A stretch of 15,392 nucleotides of DNA. It comes from Roseivirga sp. UBA7431 (GTDB taxonomy: Bacteria > Bacteroidota > Bacteroidia > Cytophagales > Cyclobacteriaceae). Both the position numbers and the translations under genes were made by a program. The notes under the pieces are model-generated. The model ran no database searches. It was not told where the DNA came from and saw only the letters and a program-made list of their open reading frames with translations. This document shows, piece after piece, positions 1 to 8,293 of the stretch. The first letter of the stretch is position 1, and the number at the start of each line of letters is the position of its first letter. The stretch is from the NCBI GenBank assembly GCA_002477595.1, contig DLQN01000052.1, forward strand, positions 6,056 to 21,447, read 5' to 3'.

Positions 1-1289
1 CTATCCGCTGCGATAAAAGTTCTAAGCTTAGCATCTTTAATCACCAATTTTTCAACTCTAGGTTGAAAGCTCAATAATTCTTCTGCGTTTTCTAGAGAAG
101 GCTGCCCATCAATAATAACCTCTTTCCTGCGTTTAAGCATGTACTCATCCATGCCCTGCATCATACCCAAGAAGGATAGCTCTGCAGTATTTGGTATGTA
201 AGAGAAGACGGTATTCTTCAAATCCATATTGATGGCTTTGAGAATCTGTGGTATCACGAGTCTACCTAGTTCTTTTCTTTCTCTATAAATATCTGGATCT
301 GTCCCCCTAGAGAAGTATATACGCTCGAAAGAACAAGCTTTTAACTTCCCTACTTTCATAATTGGTACTTCTTCCCACTCAGCATTTTTCTGAATGATTA
401 ATGCATGGCCAGGCTTTACATCAGTGATTTCTGCGTAGTTCACATTGAAAGCCGCTTTGATCGCTTGCTTTTCGGATGCCACTACAATCACTTCGTCATC
501 GATATACTTGAAGGCGGGGCGGATGCCGTTTGGATCTCTCACTACGAAGGAAGCTCCATGGCCCAGTAAGCCGACCATGGCATAACCACCATCAAAATCT
601 TTAAACGAACGCTTCAGTATACGCTGAATATTCATTTCACTTTCGATGTTCTGAGTGATTTCGAAGTTCTCTTTTTTACTGCGGTACTTATCGAAAATGC
701 GTTGGTTTTCTTCATCGACAAAGTGACCGATTTTTTCCATCACGGTTACGGTGTCTGTTTTTTCTTTAGGATGCTGGCCTAGCTGAACAAGTAGGTCAAA
801 AAGCTCATCAACATTCGTCATGTTGAAGTTTCCTGCCATGACAAGGTTTCTACTTCTCCAATTATTTTGTCTTAAAAAAGGGTGGCAGCTTTCGATGCTG
901 TTTTTACCATGGGTACCATACCTAAGGTGCCCCATCCATAGTTCACCGGTAAATCCCATGTTCTTTTTCATCCACTCGGCATCCTTAGGATTGTAGCCGG
1001 GTTTCTTTTTAGCCTTGTCAAACTTTCGTCCAATTTTGGCAAAGATTTCAGCAACAGGTTGTGGATTAATCGTACGATACCTACTGATGAAGCGCGTCCC
1101 AGGTTCAACATCCACTTTGATGTTCGCCACCCCGACACCATCTTGGCCTCGGTTGGACTGCTTTTGCATCATGATGTATAGCTTGTTTACCGCGTAGGTT
1201 GCCGAACCATATTTGTCAATATAGTATTGAAGCGGTTTTCTGAGTCGAATATGGGCTATGCCACATTCGTGTTTGATTTGTTCACTCAT
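1..1289 (-). CDS. PurF-like amidophosphoribosyltransferase paralog (3' end outside window)
   Basis: The first 429 residues are visible; the C-terminal part lies beyond the left edge. It starts MSEQIKHECGIAHIR, so the presumed nucleophile Cys9 would follow removal of a short propeptide, as in class II (Ntn) glutamine amidotransferases. PurF-type landmarks follow in order: HLRYGTHG (121-128, Arg123 matching the glutamine-binding Arg), a GNFNMTN stretch (153-159), RDPNGIRP (251-258) and CSFERIYFSRG (319-329), where the phosphoribosyltransferase part begins. The PRPP-binding loop should lie outside the window. An insertion before residue 121 and the sequence style fit the long (about 630 aa) paralog I recall from Bacteroidota rather than canonical PurF, so a role in the first step of purine synthesis is probable but not certain. 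The usual Asn-Gly of the oxyanion hole reads Asn154-Phe155. The ATG directly follows the nuoN stop (TAAATG), so it is probably the last gene of the nuo transcript. No symbol given because a second, canonical purF may exist. Confidence 0.87.
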   Translation of the reverse strand, partial: MSEQIKHECGIAHIRLRKPLQYYIDKYGSATYAVNKLYIMMQKQSNRGQDGVGVANIKVDVEPGTRFISRYRTINPQPVAEIFAKIGRKFDKAKKKPGYNPKDAEWMKKNMGFTGELWMGHLRYGTHGKNSIESCHPFLRQNNWRSRNLVMAGNFNMTNVDELFDLLVQLGQHPKEKTDTVTVMEKIGHFVDEENQRIFDKYRSKKENFEITQNIESEMNIQRILKRSFKDFDGGYAMVGLLGHGASFVVRDPNGIRPAFKYIDDEVIVVASEKQAIKAAFNVNYAEITDVKPGHALIIQKNAEWEEVPIMKVGKLKACSFERIYFSRGTDPDIYRERKELGRLVIPQILKAINMDLKNTVFSYIPNTAELSFLGMMQGMDEYMLKRRKEVIIDGQPSLENAEELLSFQPRVEKLVIKDAKLRTFIAAD

Positions 1290-2810
1290 TTATGGTATCC
1301 AAAGCTCAAAATTAATACTATTCATTAGGCCTACAAGCCAATCCGACCTAAAGAACAAGAGTAACAAAGGCAAGACGAATAAAGTGCCCAAAAGGCCATC
1401 AGTTATTTCTTTGTTGTCCAATTGAAGTTCTTGTGGAGGTTTCTTAAAAAATAGGAGATATGGTAGCTTCAAGTAATAAAATAAGGCGATCACGGTGTTT
1501 AATAAACCGATCACAAAGACCCAAATTAAAATACTATGTCCACCTGTTTGGTAGCTTTCCCAAAGCGCAGAAAAAATATAAAGTTTACTATTGAAGCCTG
1601 CAGTAGGAGGAAGGCCTGTAAGTGAGATCATCACAATCAATATGAGTGATGAGATGAATGGAATTTTTATTCCTAAGCCTTTGATAGATTCAAAACTGGT
1701 TGACCCGGTTTGTCTTTCGAACGTCTGTACCAGAAAGAAAGCTGCGAAGTTCATGATCAGGTAAATTGATCCGTAAAAGAGCATGGCTTGATTACCGGAA
1801 CTGCTAAATGCCAAAATACCCACAAGCAAGAATCCCGCGTGTGCGATAGATGAGTAAGCCAGCATCCGCTTAATGTCTTTTTGCCAAAGGGCTGAAAAAT
1901 TTCCAACCGTCATACTCGCAATGGCAAGGATACCAATCCATAACTCCCAGTCGATTGATGGTACATTAACTAAGTTGACAAACTTCAAAATGATAGTAAG
2001 CGCAGCTAATTTCGGTAGTACGGAGAAAACAGCAACAATTGGTGTGGGTGTAGCTTCGTATACATCTGGAGACCAAATATGTAGCGGAAATGCACCTAGT
2101 TTGAAAAGGAAACCACCCATTACCATAATACAAGCAATGGAAAGTGGTAGTTGTGGAATCTCGTTAAGTGCAGAAGCGAAAGATTGATCGGTAAGATTCA
2201 GGGTGCCTGTGAACCCATAGAGCCAACTCATGCCATAAAGCATAATCGCAGAGGCCACAGCACCATAGATCAAGTACTTAATGGCAGCTTCTGCCTTCTT
2301 TTTCCCTTTTGTTAATCCAGTGAGAATATAGGAGCAAATCGATACGACTTCAATAGATATGTAGATCATCAGCAAATTGCTGGACATGGTCATAAAGGAA
2401 GCACCCAGTAATAAGCCAAAGAGCATTACCAGAATTTCGCTACTCTTGAAAAAGTCTTCTTGCCTTTTATCCGATCTGATGGCAGTGATTAATGCAATGG
2501 ACAGCCCAATTATAAATCCTCCTTTCAGAAAAATTGAAAGTCTATTGATGTCGAGTAATCCTGACATGAGGCTTTTTGAAGCTTCGATCTCATGCCATTG
2601 TTGAATGGTCAAGGCAAAACAGTAAGCGAGTCCAACAAAGGCGATCACTGACAACCCTATTGATTTATTCTTCTTAAAGATGAGATCGAAAACGATTAAC
2701 AGCACAATTGTGATGACAATTGTAATTTCTGGTAATAGCACCCAAATGTCTTGGCTTGTGCTTGCAAGTTTTTCTTCGAGTCCCGTATGTTGGAGTTGGC
2801 TAATCAACAT
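1290..2810 (-). CDS. nuoN: NADH-quinone oxidoreductase subunit N
   Basis: This is one of the three antiporter-like proton-pumping subunits of complex I, in the membrane arm. The 506 residues are almost entirely hydrophobic helices, near the usual family length. Conserved charged residues of the proton channel can be placed: Glu154 in ISIEVVS, Lys237 in FLFKLGAFPLHIWSPDV, Lys267 in SVLPKLAA and Lys409 in GFNSKLYIF, matching the E. coli Glu133, Lys217, Lys247 and Lys395 positions. The sequence KDIKRMLAYSSIAHAG (311-326) is the typical broken-helix region of this family. The start ATG overlaps the nuoM stop by one base (TAATG), which suggests coupled translation; no clear Shine-Dalgarno is seen. 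The stop directly abuts the next gene. Confidence 0.97.
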   Translation of the reverse strand: MLISQLQHTGLEEKLASTSQDIWVLLPEITIVITIVLLIVFDLIFKKNKSIGLSVIAFVGLAYCFALTIQQWHEIEASKSLMSGLLDINRLSIFLKGGFIIGLSIALITAIRSDKRQEDFFKSSEILVMLFGLLLGASFMTMSSNLLMIYISIEVVSICSYILTGLTKGKKKAEAAIKYLIYGAVASAIMLYGMSWLYGFTGTLNLTDQSFASALNEIPQLPLSIACIMVMGGFLFKLGAFPLHIWSPDVYEATPTPIVAVFSVLPKLAALTIILKFVNLVNVPSIDWELWIGILAIASMTVGNFSALWQKDIKRMLAYSSIAHAGFLLVGILAFSSSGNQAMLFYGSIYLIMNFAAFFLVQTFERQTGSTSFESIKGLGIKIPFISSLILIVMISLTGLPPTAGFNSKLYIFSALWESYQTGGHSILIWVFVIGLLNTVIALFYYLKLPYLLFFKKPPQELQLDNKEITDGLLGTLFVLPLLLLFFRSDWLVGLMNSINFELWIP

Positions 2811-4489
2811 TATTTACGAAACTGGAATAGATGGTCAGCTAAACTCTCAACTGAATTGTTGATGAGGTCTAAAAGTAATGACGGGTAAAGTCCGAAGGCA
2901 AAGATTAGGATGACTAAAGGCACCAGCATCAAGTATTCTCGGGGATTCAAATCTGTCAATGATTCTACCCAGTTTTTGTCTTTCACCCAGAATTTACCAA
3001 AGAACATGCGCTGCATAGTCCATAGGTAATAGCCAGCAGCCAAAACCAGTCCAGTGGTGGCTACAATTGGCATCCAAGCCGGAACAGCTGAAGACTTAAA
3101 CGATCCAATAAGGACCATCAACTCTGCTATAAACCCAGAGAATCCAGGGAGTCCGAGTGATGCGAAGAAGGCTATAGCAACAAAGACCGTATACTTTGGC
3201 ATTTTGGAGGCTAACCCCCCATAATTTTCAATCATCCGATCGTGGGTTCGATCATAAATAACACCTGCAATAAGGAACAACATGGCTGAAATGAGGCCAT
3301 GGGAATACATCTGGTAGATTGCTCCACTTATTCCCTCAACTGTCATTGCAGCTAGTCCCATCAATACAAAGCCCATATGAGATACTGAGCTATAGGCGAT
3401 TAGTTTCTTTAAATCTTTTTGGGCTAGGGCATTCAGTGCGCCATAAATTATAGCAAACATGCCAAAGAAGCCGATGAGCCATGAGTAGTGATAGGCACTA
3501 TCTGGGAACATCACGAAGGCAGTACGGATGAGTCCGTATCCGCCCACTTTCAATAGAATTCCAGCTAATACGACAGATATAGGAGTAGGTGCTTCCACGT
3601 GTGCATCTGGTAGCCAGGTGTGGAAGGGCACTGCAGGTAATTTTATGGCAAAGCCAATCAATAAAGCTAGGAATGCAATCCACCGAGCAGGCTGTCCGAA
3701 GATTTGGGCTAAGCTGGACTTGTGTAAAAAAGATCCTGGAATATAGTTATCAGCATCAGCCATGTGAATCATATTAAAGGACTTCACAATTTGATTGGAC
3801 TTAATGGTACCGTCTTGTACTAACTGTTGAACTTGTTCAACCTGATTCGCTTCATATCCAGCTTCAATCGCTGTTTTCACAGGGTCATAGACCGAGTTAT
3901 AAAGACCAATCATAACGATCAGAATCAGAATCGATCCAACTAAGGTGTATAAGAAGAATTTGAGGGCAGCATATTCTTTTCTTGGACCTCCCCAGATACC
4001 GATCAAAAAGTACATCGGTAAGAGCATAAATTCAAAGAACAGGTAGAATAGGAAGAAATCTAAGGCAACAAAACAACCCAATATTGAAGAAGAGAGGAGT
4101 AGGTATAAACCAAAATATGCCTTCTGCTTATCCTTAATATTCCAAGAGGCAATGGCTCCAATAAGAAGCACAATACCCGCTAACAATAGCATGCCAATAT
4201 TCAGGCCATCGGTTCCTACAAAGTAGTCTACAGAGAACTTACCCATCGACCCTAGAGATATTGAGAACCATTCAGTCTTCTCAACCAATTGGAGATTAGA
4301 TTCGCTGTTAATAGCGCCTTGAACAGCGGTGTCGAATCCAGATATAGCGAAAATGATCAGTATAAGTGTAAGACCTAGCCCCAAGATAGTAAGCACTCGA
4401 TATAGGTGTTTGTAGGCCCTCGGTGTAAGCAATACCAGCACTGCTGCTATTAAAGGGATAAAAACGATATATGATAACAGGTGCACCAT
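2810..4489 (-). CDS. nuoM: NADH-quinone oxidoreductase subunit M
   Basis: This is a 559-residue antiporter-like proton-pumping subunit of complex I. Channel residues are visible: Glu153 in FFEFMLLP, Lys283 in IKLPAVPFHTWLPDAH, Lys314 in GILLKVGGYG and Glu456 in GFIAELMVLIGSF, corresponding to E. coli Glu144, Lys234, Lys265 and Glu407. KDLKKLIAYSSVSHMGFVL (358-376) is the family signature that separates NuoM from NuoL and NuoN. Between the helix ending near residue 198 and the one starting near 269 there is a polar loop of about 70 residues, much longer than in E. coli NuoM; similar loops seem usual in Bacteroidota homologs as far as I recall. The gene starts 3 nt after the nuoL stop, and its stop overlaps the nuoN start. 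Confidence 0.97.
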   Translation of the reverse strand: MVHLLSYIVFIPLIAAVLVLLTPRAYKHLYRVLTILGLGLTLILIIFAISGFDTAVQGAINSESNLQLVEKTEWFSISLGSMGKFSVDYFVGTDGLNIGMLLLAGIVLLIGAIASWNIKDKQKAYFGLYLLLSSSILGCFVALDFFLFYLFFEFMLLPMYFLIGIWGGPRKEYAALKFFLYTLVGSILILIVMIGLYNSVYDPVKTAIEAGYEANQVEQVQQLVQDGTIKSNQIVKSFNMIHMADADNYIPGSFLHKSSLAQIFGQPARWIAFLALLIGFAIKLPAVPFHTWLPDAHVEAPTPISVVLAGILLKVGGYGLIRTAFVMFPDSAYHYSWLIGFFGMFAIIYGALNALAQKDLKKLIAYSSVSHMGFVLMGLAAMTVEGISGAIYQMYSHGLISAMLFLIAGVIYDRTHDRMIENYGGLASKMPKYTVFVAIAFFASLGLPGFSGFIAELMVLIGSFKSSAVPAWMPIVATTGLVLAAGYYLWTMQRMFFGKFWVKDKNWVESLTDLNPREYLMLVPLVILIFAFGLYPSLLLDLINNSVESLADHLFQFRK

Positions 4490-4492
4490 AGT

Positions 4493-6628
4493 TTAAAAGA
4501 CCAAATAAAGCATTAAAAGGATCAAGAATACAAAACTTGTTAAGATGTAAGCTTGAACATTCCCAGATTGAATGGAACGAGTCAGCTGACCAATTCTTCC
4601 ACCCGTGAAAACCGTTAGGTGAACTAAACCGTCCACAAAATATCTATCGAACCATTTCATTAGATGCGCGAAGATTACCTGACTCTTTGCAAAGCCATCA
4701 ACAAAGCCATCAATTACATGCTTGTCAAACCAAGATAGGGCTTGCGCTTTCAGCATAACAAATTTTAAAATTGCTTTTGTGTAAAGGGCATCTTGATACC
4801 AATGATAGAATGAAACTTGCCCGAAGAACCCTCTTGGTTCTCTTCTTTCAACAAACTCCTGTTCCAACTTGGCATTTGGCTTATAGGCCAAGTAACCGAT
4901 CACAATCCCTATGAGTGCAAGGCCGATTGAAACGGCATTTACAAGTCCGTGCAGTGCTTCGAAAGTTTCAGGAGAAACATCTACTAAGCTCTTAGCGGCA
5001 TATACAGCGGGCACTAAATAAATCGGAGTAGGCATGGCTTCGACAAACCAACTATGCTCGGGATTTAAGGTTAATCCGAATACTGGCCCCAAAGAAAGTG
5101 CCGCCAATATGATTACTGGAGCCATCATTATCCAGTTGCCATCTTTCAGCTCATTTGATAACTCGTTCTTTTGCATGATCACGGGTAATCTGAAGTTTCC
5201 GAAGAAGATCAAGAGAATCATTCGCAGGGTGTAGAAAGAAGTAAAGAGCACCGTTCCAAAGGCTAGGACTTCGGGGATATAAAAACCACCGCCTTTGATG
5301 TCAGCCCAAACAGCAAGGTCTAATAGGATGGCATCTTTGGAAAGGAATCCTGAAAACCCAGGTAAACCGGCTAATGCTAAGGCGAAAATGAGGAAGCAGA
5401 AGAAGGTTTTCGGCATATGCTTTCTAAGGCCACCCATGACACGCATGTCTTGGGCGTTGAACATCACATCTTTTGACTCTAGTTTATGCAATTGATGTAT
5501 GATAATACCCGCACTGAGGAAAAGTCCTGCCTTGAAGAATGCATGGGTTACCAAATGAAAAAGCCCAGAAGTATATGCTCCAATTCCCATGGCCATGACC
5601 ATATAACCAAGTTGGGAAATGGTACTGTAAGCCAGTACTTTTTTAATATCAAACTGAGATAGGGCTGCAATGGCGGCCATAAATGCGGTAATTGCCCCAA
5701 CAATAGCCACAACTTCCAAGGCTTGTGCATCCAGGATGACGAAGACACGAGCGAGCAGATAAACCCCTGCTGCTACCATAGTGGCTGCGTGAATTAATGC
5801 TGAAACTGGTGTTGGACCTTCCATTGCATCTGGTAGCCAAACTTGCAATGGAAATTGAGCGGACTTACCTACCGCTCCACAGAAAAGTGCAATTCCGGCT
5901 GCACTTAGCCATCTTCCATCTAGGGTATTGATAATCACTTGACCATTATTTGTGAACTGGGCGACCCAATTACCATCCTTTATCTCGCTGTCAATCATCA
6001 AGGACTTAATCACCTCAAGGTCGAAGGACTGGAATTGAGTGTAAAAAATCATTAGCCCTGTTATAAAGCCAATGTCCCCAATACGATTCATGATAAACGC
6101 CTTGTTTGCGGCTATTGAAGCTGATTTCTTTTCGAACCAGAACCCGATGAGTAAGTAAGAAGATAGGCCTACGAGTTCCCAGAAGATGAAAATAAAGAGC
6201 AAGTCATTGAACAAGACAATCCCCATCATGGAGAAAGTAAAAAGACCCAAGAAGGCGTAATATCTCGGTTTGGCTTTGTCCTTTCGCATGTACTCTTGAG
6301 AGAACAGATGTACGAGAAGTGAAATAAAATTCACTATAACCGACATGATCAGCGTAAGCCGATCTAGCAGGAAGGAATAAGTAATTTGACTTTCACCGAC
6401 CTTAAACCAATGGCCTCTCATGGTAAGGGCAGCACTGTTCCAGTGTGTTGCAGTAAGGTAAATCGCCAGTAATGTGTTCAGCCCCAGAAGGAATGTTGCC
6501 CATTGTGGTGCTTTTGAGCCTATTTTCTGACTGGTGAGGAATGAAAAGAAAGGTATCGCCAATAGTGCGATCATCCAATATATCATTGGGTCACCTTTGG
6601 GCAATATGATGTCTTGTAACTCAATCAC
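4493..6628 (-). CDS. nuoL: NADH-quinone oxidoreductase subunit L
   Basis: This is the distal proton-pumping subunit of complex I, 711 residues from the GTG given here. Key positions are present: Glu151 in FWELVGLSSYLL, Lys255 in GKSAQFPLQVWLPDAMEG, His280 in SALIHAATMV, Lys366 in THAFFKAGLF and Lys431 in GFLSKDAILLD. The C-terminal region after about 590, ending in a last membrane helix (694-711), fits the long lateral helix and anchor helix typical of NuoL. The start is uncertain. The GTG overlaps the nuoK stop (GTGA), but ATG at 6586 (Met15) has AAAGGTGA just upstream at good spacing and would begin directly with the first membrane helix (MIYWMIALLAIPFF), giving 697 residues. The start is the only doubtful part of the call. 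Confidence 0.96.
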   Translation of the reverse strand: MIELQDIILPKGDPMIYWMIALLAIPFFSFLTSQKIGSKAPQWATFLLGLNTLLAIYLTATHWNSAALTMRGHWFKVGESQITYSFLLDRLTLIMSVIVNFISLLVHLFSQEYMRKDKAKPRYYAFLGLFTFSMMGIVLFNDLLFIFIFWELVGLSSYLLIGFWFEKKSASIAANKAFIMNRIGDIGFITGLMIFYTQFQSFDLEVIKSLMIDSEIKDGNWVAQFTNNGQVIINTLDGRWLSAAGIALFCGAVGKSAQFPLQVWLPDAMEGPTPVSALIHAATMVAAGVYLLARVFVILDAQALEVVAIVGAITAFMAAIAALSQFDIKKVLAYSTISQLGYMVMAMGIGAYTSGLFHLVTHAFFKAGLFLSAGIIIHQLHKLESKDVMFNAQDMRVMGGLRKHMPKTFFCFLIFALALAGLPGFSGFLSKDAILLDLAVWADIKGGGFYIPEVLAFGTVLFTSFYTLRMILLIFFGNFRLPVIMQKNELSNELKDGNWIMMAPVIILAALSLGPVFGLTLNPEHSWFVEAMPTPIYLVPAVYAAKSLVDVSPETFEALHGLVNAVSIGLALIGIVIGYLAYKPNAKLEQEFVERREPRGFFGQVSFYHWYQDALYTKAILKFVMLKAQALSWFDKHVIDGFVDGFAKSQVIFAHLMKWFDRYFVDGLVHLTVFTGGRIGQLTRSIQSGNVQAYILTSFVFLILLMLYLVF

Positions 6629-6927
6629 CCTTTCAATTCATTGATTTTATCAAGGTCTGCTGTTTGGAAATACTTGTAGACTTTCACCACTATAGATAAG
6701 CCTACTGCCGCTTCTGCAGCCGCTACGGTAATAATGAATAATGAAAAGATCTGACCTTGCAATGCATTTGGATCGAAGCTGCTAAAGGCTATCAAGTTAA
6801 TGTTTGCTGCGTTGAGCATCAGTTCGATTCCAATTAATACCATGATGGCATTCTTGCGTGTAACAACCACAAAGAGTCCAATGCAAAACAAAAGAGCACC
6901 TAAGAAGAGTAGATGATCAAACGCCAT
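6625..6927 (-). CDS. nuoK: NADH-quinone oxidoreductase subunit K
   Basis: This small membrane subunit of complex I, 100 residues, is the usual length for the family and has three membrane helices. The two buried glutamates needed for proton transfer are present: Glu35 in LIGIELMLNAANIN and Glu72 in TVAAAEAAVGLS, matching E. coli Glu36 and Glu72. The coding sequence begins inside the 3' end of nuoJ (11-nt overlap) and has the strongest ribosome binding site in the window, AAGGAGG six bases before the ATG, which fixes the start. Its stop overlaps the GTG that may start nuoL. Confidence 0.98.
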   Translation of the reverse strand: MAFDHLLFLGALLFCIGLFVVVTRKNAIMVLIGIELMLNAANINLIAFSSFDPNALQGQIFSLFIITVAAAEAAVGLSIVVKVYKYFQTADLDKINELKG

Positions 6928-7444
6928 CTTCGCCCTCCTTTCTCACATTACCAGCAATTCTGACCGCACCAATTAGGGCAAGTAGCAATAGCACACCGAT
7001 GATTTCGAACACTAAAACGTAATCCGTCATCAATGTCAACCCAAACGCTGGAATACTGGAGTCCGAAAATTTACTTTTATCGATCCAGCCCAATGCGCTG
7101 AAGTTCGCCTCTAATATGCCTTTTAAGAGTATTGCAAAAAGACCACCGGCTACAATGAAGCCCATGATTTTATTGTATGCTGAGCTTATGACTTTTTTGC
7201 CAGATAGGCGATTAGTCAACATGATGCCGAACACTAGGAGGATCAGAATACCACCAACATAAACTAAGATTTGTGTTACCGCGATAAATTCTGCCCCTAG
7301 AAAAACGTAGATCCCTGCTACTCCGATAAAGGTCAGTATCAAAGCGAAAGCGGCATATAGTATGTTTTTTGTCAACATGATATATAATGCTGACAATGCC
7401 GTGATTGCTCCAAAAATGTAGAATATGATATCGTTCAACTCCAT
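6917..7444 (-). CDS. nuoJ: NADH-quinone oxidoreductase subunit J
   Basis: This 175-residue membrane subunit of complex I (ND6 counterpart) has about five hydrophobic helices. The conserved stretch FIAVTQILVYVGGILILLVF (53-72) includes the helix with the pi-bulge seen in complex I structures, and GIMLTNRL follows. The length is close to the family norm. The gene starts 3 nt after the nuoI stop and overlaps nuoK by 11 nt. No convincing Shine-Dalgarno site precedes the ATG, so coupling to nuoI translation is likely. Confidence 0.96.
   Translation of the reverse strand: MELNDIIFYIFGAITALSALYIMLTKNILYAAFALILTFIGVAGIYVFLGAEFIAVTQILVYVGGILILLVFGIMLTNRLSGKKVISSAYNKIMGFIVAGGLFAILLKGILEANFSALGWIDKSKFSDSSIPAFGLTLMTDYVLVFEIIGVLLLLALIGAVRIAGNVRKEGEDGV
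6934..6940 (-). promoter_or_regulatory. strong ribosome binding site of nuoK
   Basis: On the minus strand AAGGAGG lies six bases before the nuoK ATG and inside the last codons of nuoJ. Most other starts in this cluster lack a good Shine-Dalgarno site, so this one stands out and may set a high translation rate or rescue initiation where the two reading frames overlap. Confidence 0.75.
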
Positions 7445-7447
7445 GAA

Positions 7448-8293
7448 TTAGGCGTCACCGTCAGGCTCATCTTTTTTTCTAGGTGGAACAAGAGGTTTCA
7501 TGGGCATCTTTGGCCTAATAACAGTCTTTGGTTTTGTGGTGTCTTCAGGGGCACTCTCTTTTTTAACCTGAATTTTGGGTTTAATGATAACCTTCGGCTT
7601 AGCGCCTGTTGCACCAGCAACTTTAGGCTTCATCATAGGCTTTGCGGCACCCGCTGGTGTCGGTTTGATTGTAGGTTTAAGGACTGGCCTGCCTGTATTA
7701 GGAGTCGTTTTTGCTTCGGCTTGCGCCTTCGCCTTGGCTTCCTCTTTCTGTTTGCTGAACTCTTCAAATGCTGCCTTCTTCTCTAGAATTTCGAGCGGTG
7801 TCATATTAGCGAAAGGAACGTTATGCTCTTCGAAATCAAAAGCACTGAAATCATACTCACTCGTCATGGTAAGACATTCCGTAGGGCAGACTGTAGTGCA
7901 TAGCCCGCAGAAGCAGCACTTCGCCATATCGATATCGAACTTAGCAGCATAGATTCTCAAAGGCGTTCCATCAGAAGTCTTCCCGAATTCTTCTGTGGCT
8001 CTGACAGGTTCAATGTCTATGCAATTCACAGGGCAAACTTTGGCGCACTTATCACAGACAATGCAATCCTCTATTTCATTATGGAGTTTATAGCGCCCAT
8101 GGTCAGGCACAGGGATTTGCTCTTTTGGATACTGAACTGTAAAGATTCCGTTTTGACGGTCGAAATAGTTTTCATCACTCGGCCCGATGGGTTCCCTTTG
8201 ATTTCGAGCATCTAGCATATGCTGGCCAGTGATTTCAAGACCTTTTTTTAAGGTCTTGACGGTGGTTTTTATGTTGCGCCAGTACTGCTTCAT
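7448..8293 (-). CDS. nuoI: NADH-quinone oxidoreductase subunit I with Lys/Pro-rich C-terminal extension
   Basis: This subunit carries two [4Fe-4S] clusters (N6a and N6b) that pass electrons to NuoB. Two ferredoxin motifs are intact: CIVCDKCAKVCPVNC with Cys77, 80, 83 and 87, and CCFCGLCTTVCPTEC with Cys126, 129, 132 and 136 (numbered from the ATG at 8293). That ATG overlaps the nuoH stop as ATGA, a typical coupled junction, and begins MKQYWRNIKTT like other NuoI proteins. A longer reading frame to TTG at 8311 (287 aa) is less likely. The ordinary NuoI fold ends near residue 170; the protein goes on to 281, where many family members end at about 150-180. The extra part is a charged Ala/Lys/Glu segment (about 170-196) followed by a tail full of KP and PK pairs. 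The core call is firm; the role of the tail is unknown. Confidence 0.96.
   Translation of the reverse strand: MKQYWRNIKTTVKTLKKGLEITGQHMLDARNQREPIGPSDENYFDRQNGIFTVQYPKEQIPVPDHGRYKLHNEIEDCIVCDKCAKVCPVNCIDIEPVRATEEFGKTSDGTPLRIYAAKFDIDMAKCCFCGLCTTVCPTECLTMTSEYDFSAFDFEEHNVPFANMTPLEILEKKAAFEEFSKQKEEAKAKAQAEAKTTPNTGRPVLKPTIKPTPAGAAKPMMKPKVAGATGAKPKVIIKPKIQVKKESAPEDTTKPKTVIRPKMPMKPLVPPRKKDEPDGDA
7451..7705 (-). other. low-complexity Lys/Pro-rich tail coding region of nuoI
   Basis: About 85 codons encode irregular short repeats of the type KP-x-x-KP and PK-x-x-x-KPK, such as MMKPK, GAKPKVIIKPK and IRPKMPMKP. About 17 lysines and 3 arginines face about 7 acidic residues, the last four of these in the final seven positions (DEPDGDA). 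This is expected to be unfolded, strongly basic and on the cytoplasmic side. The reading frame stays open and runs exactly to the junction with nuoJ, so it is not a frameshift artefact. Confidence 0.8.

Noticed and set aside
1873..2187. 104-codon open frame on the plus strand, opposite nuoN
   Set aside because: It lies fully within a clearly conserved nuoN and shows no domain; a shadow frame.
7575..7952. 125-codon open frame on the plus strand, opposite nuoI
   Set aside because: It is antisense to the NuoI coding region, and its Ala/Gly/Val-rich product is what the reverse of Lys/Pro/Ala codons gives. No ribosome site or family resemblance.
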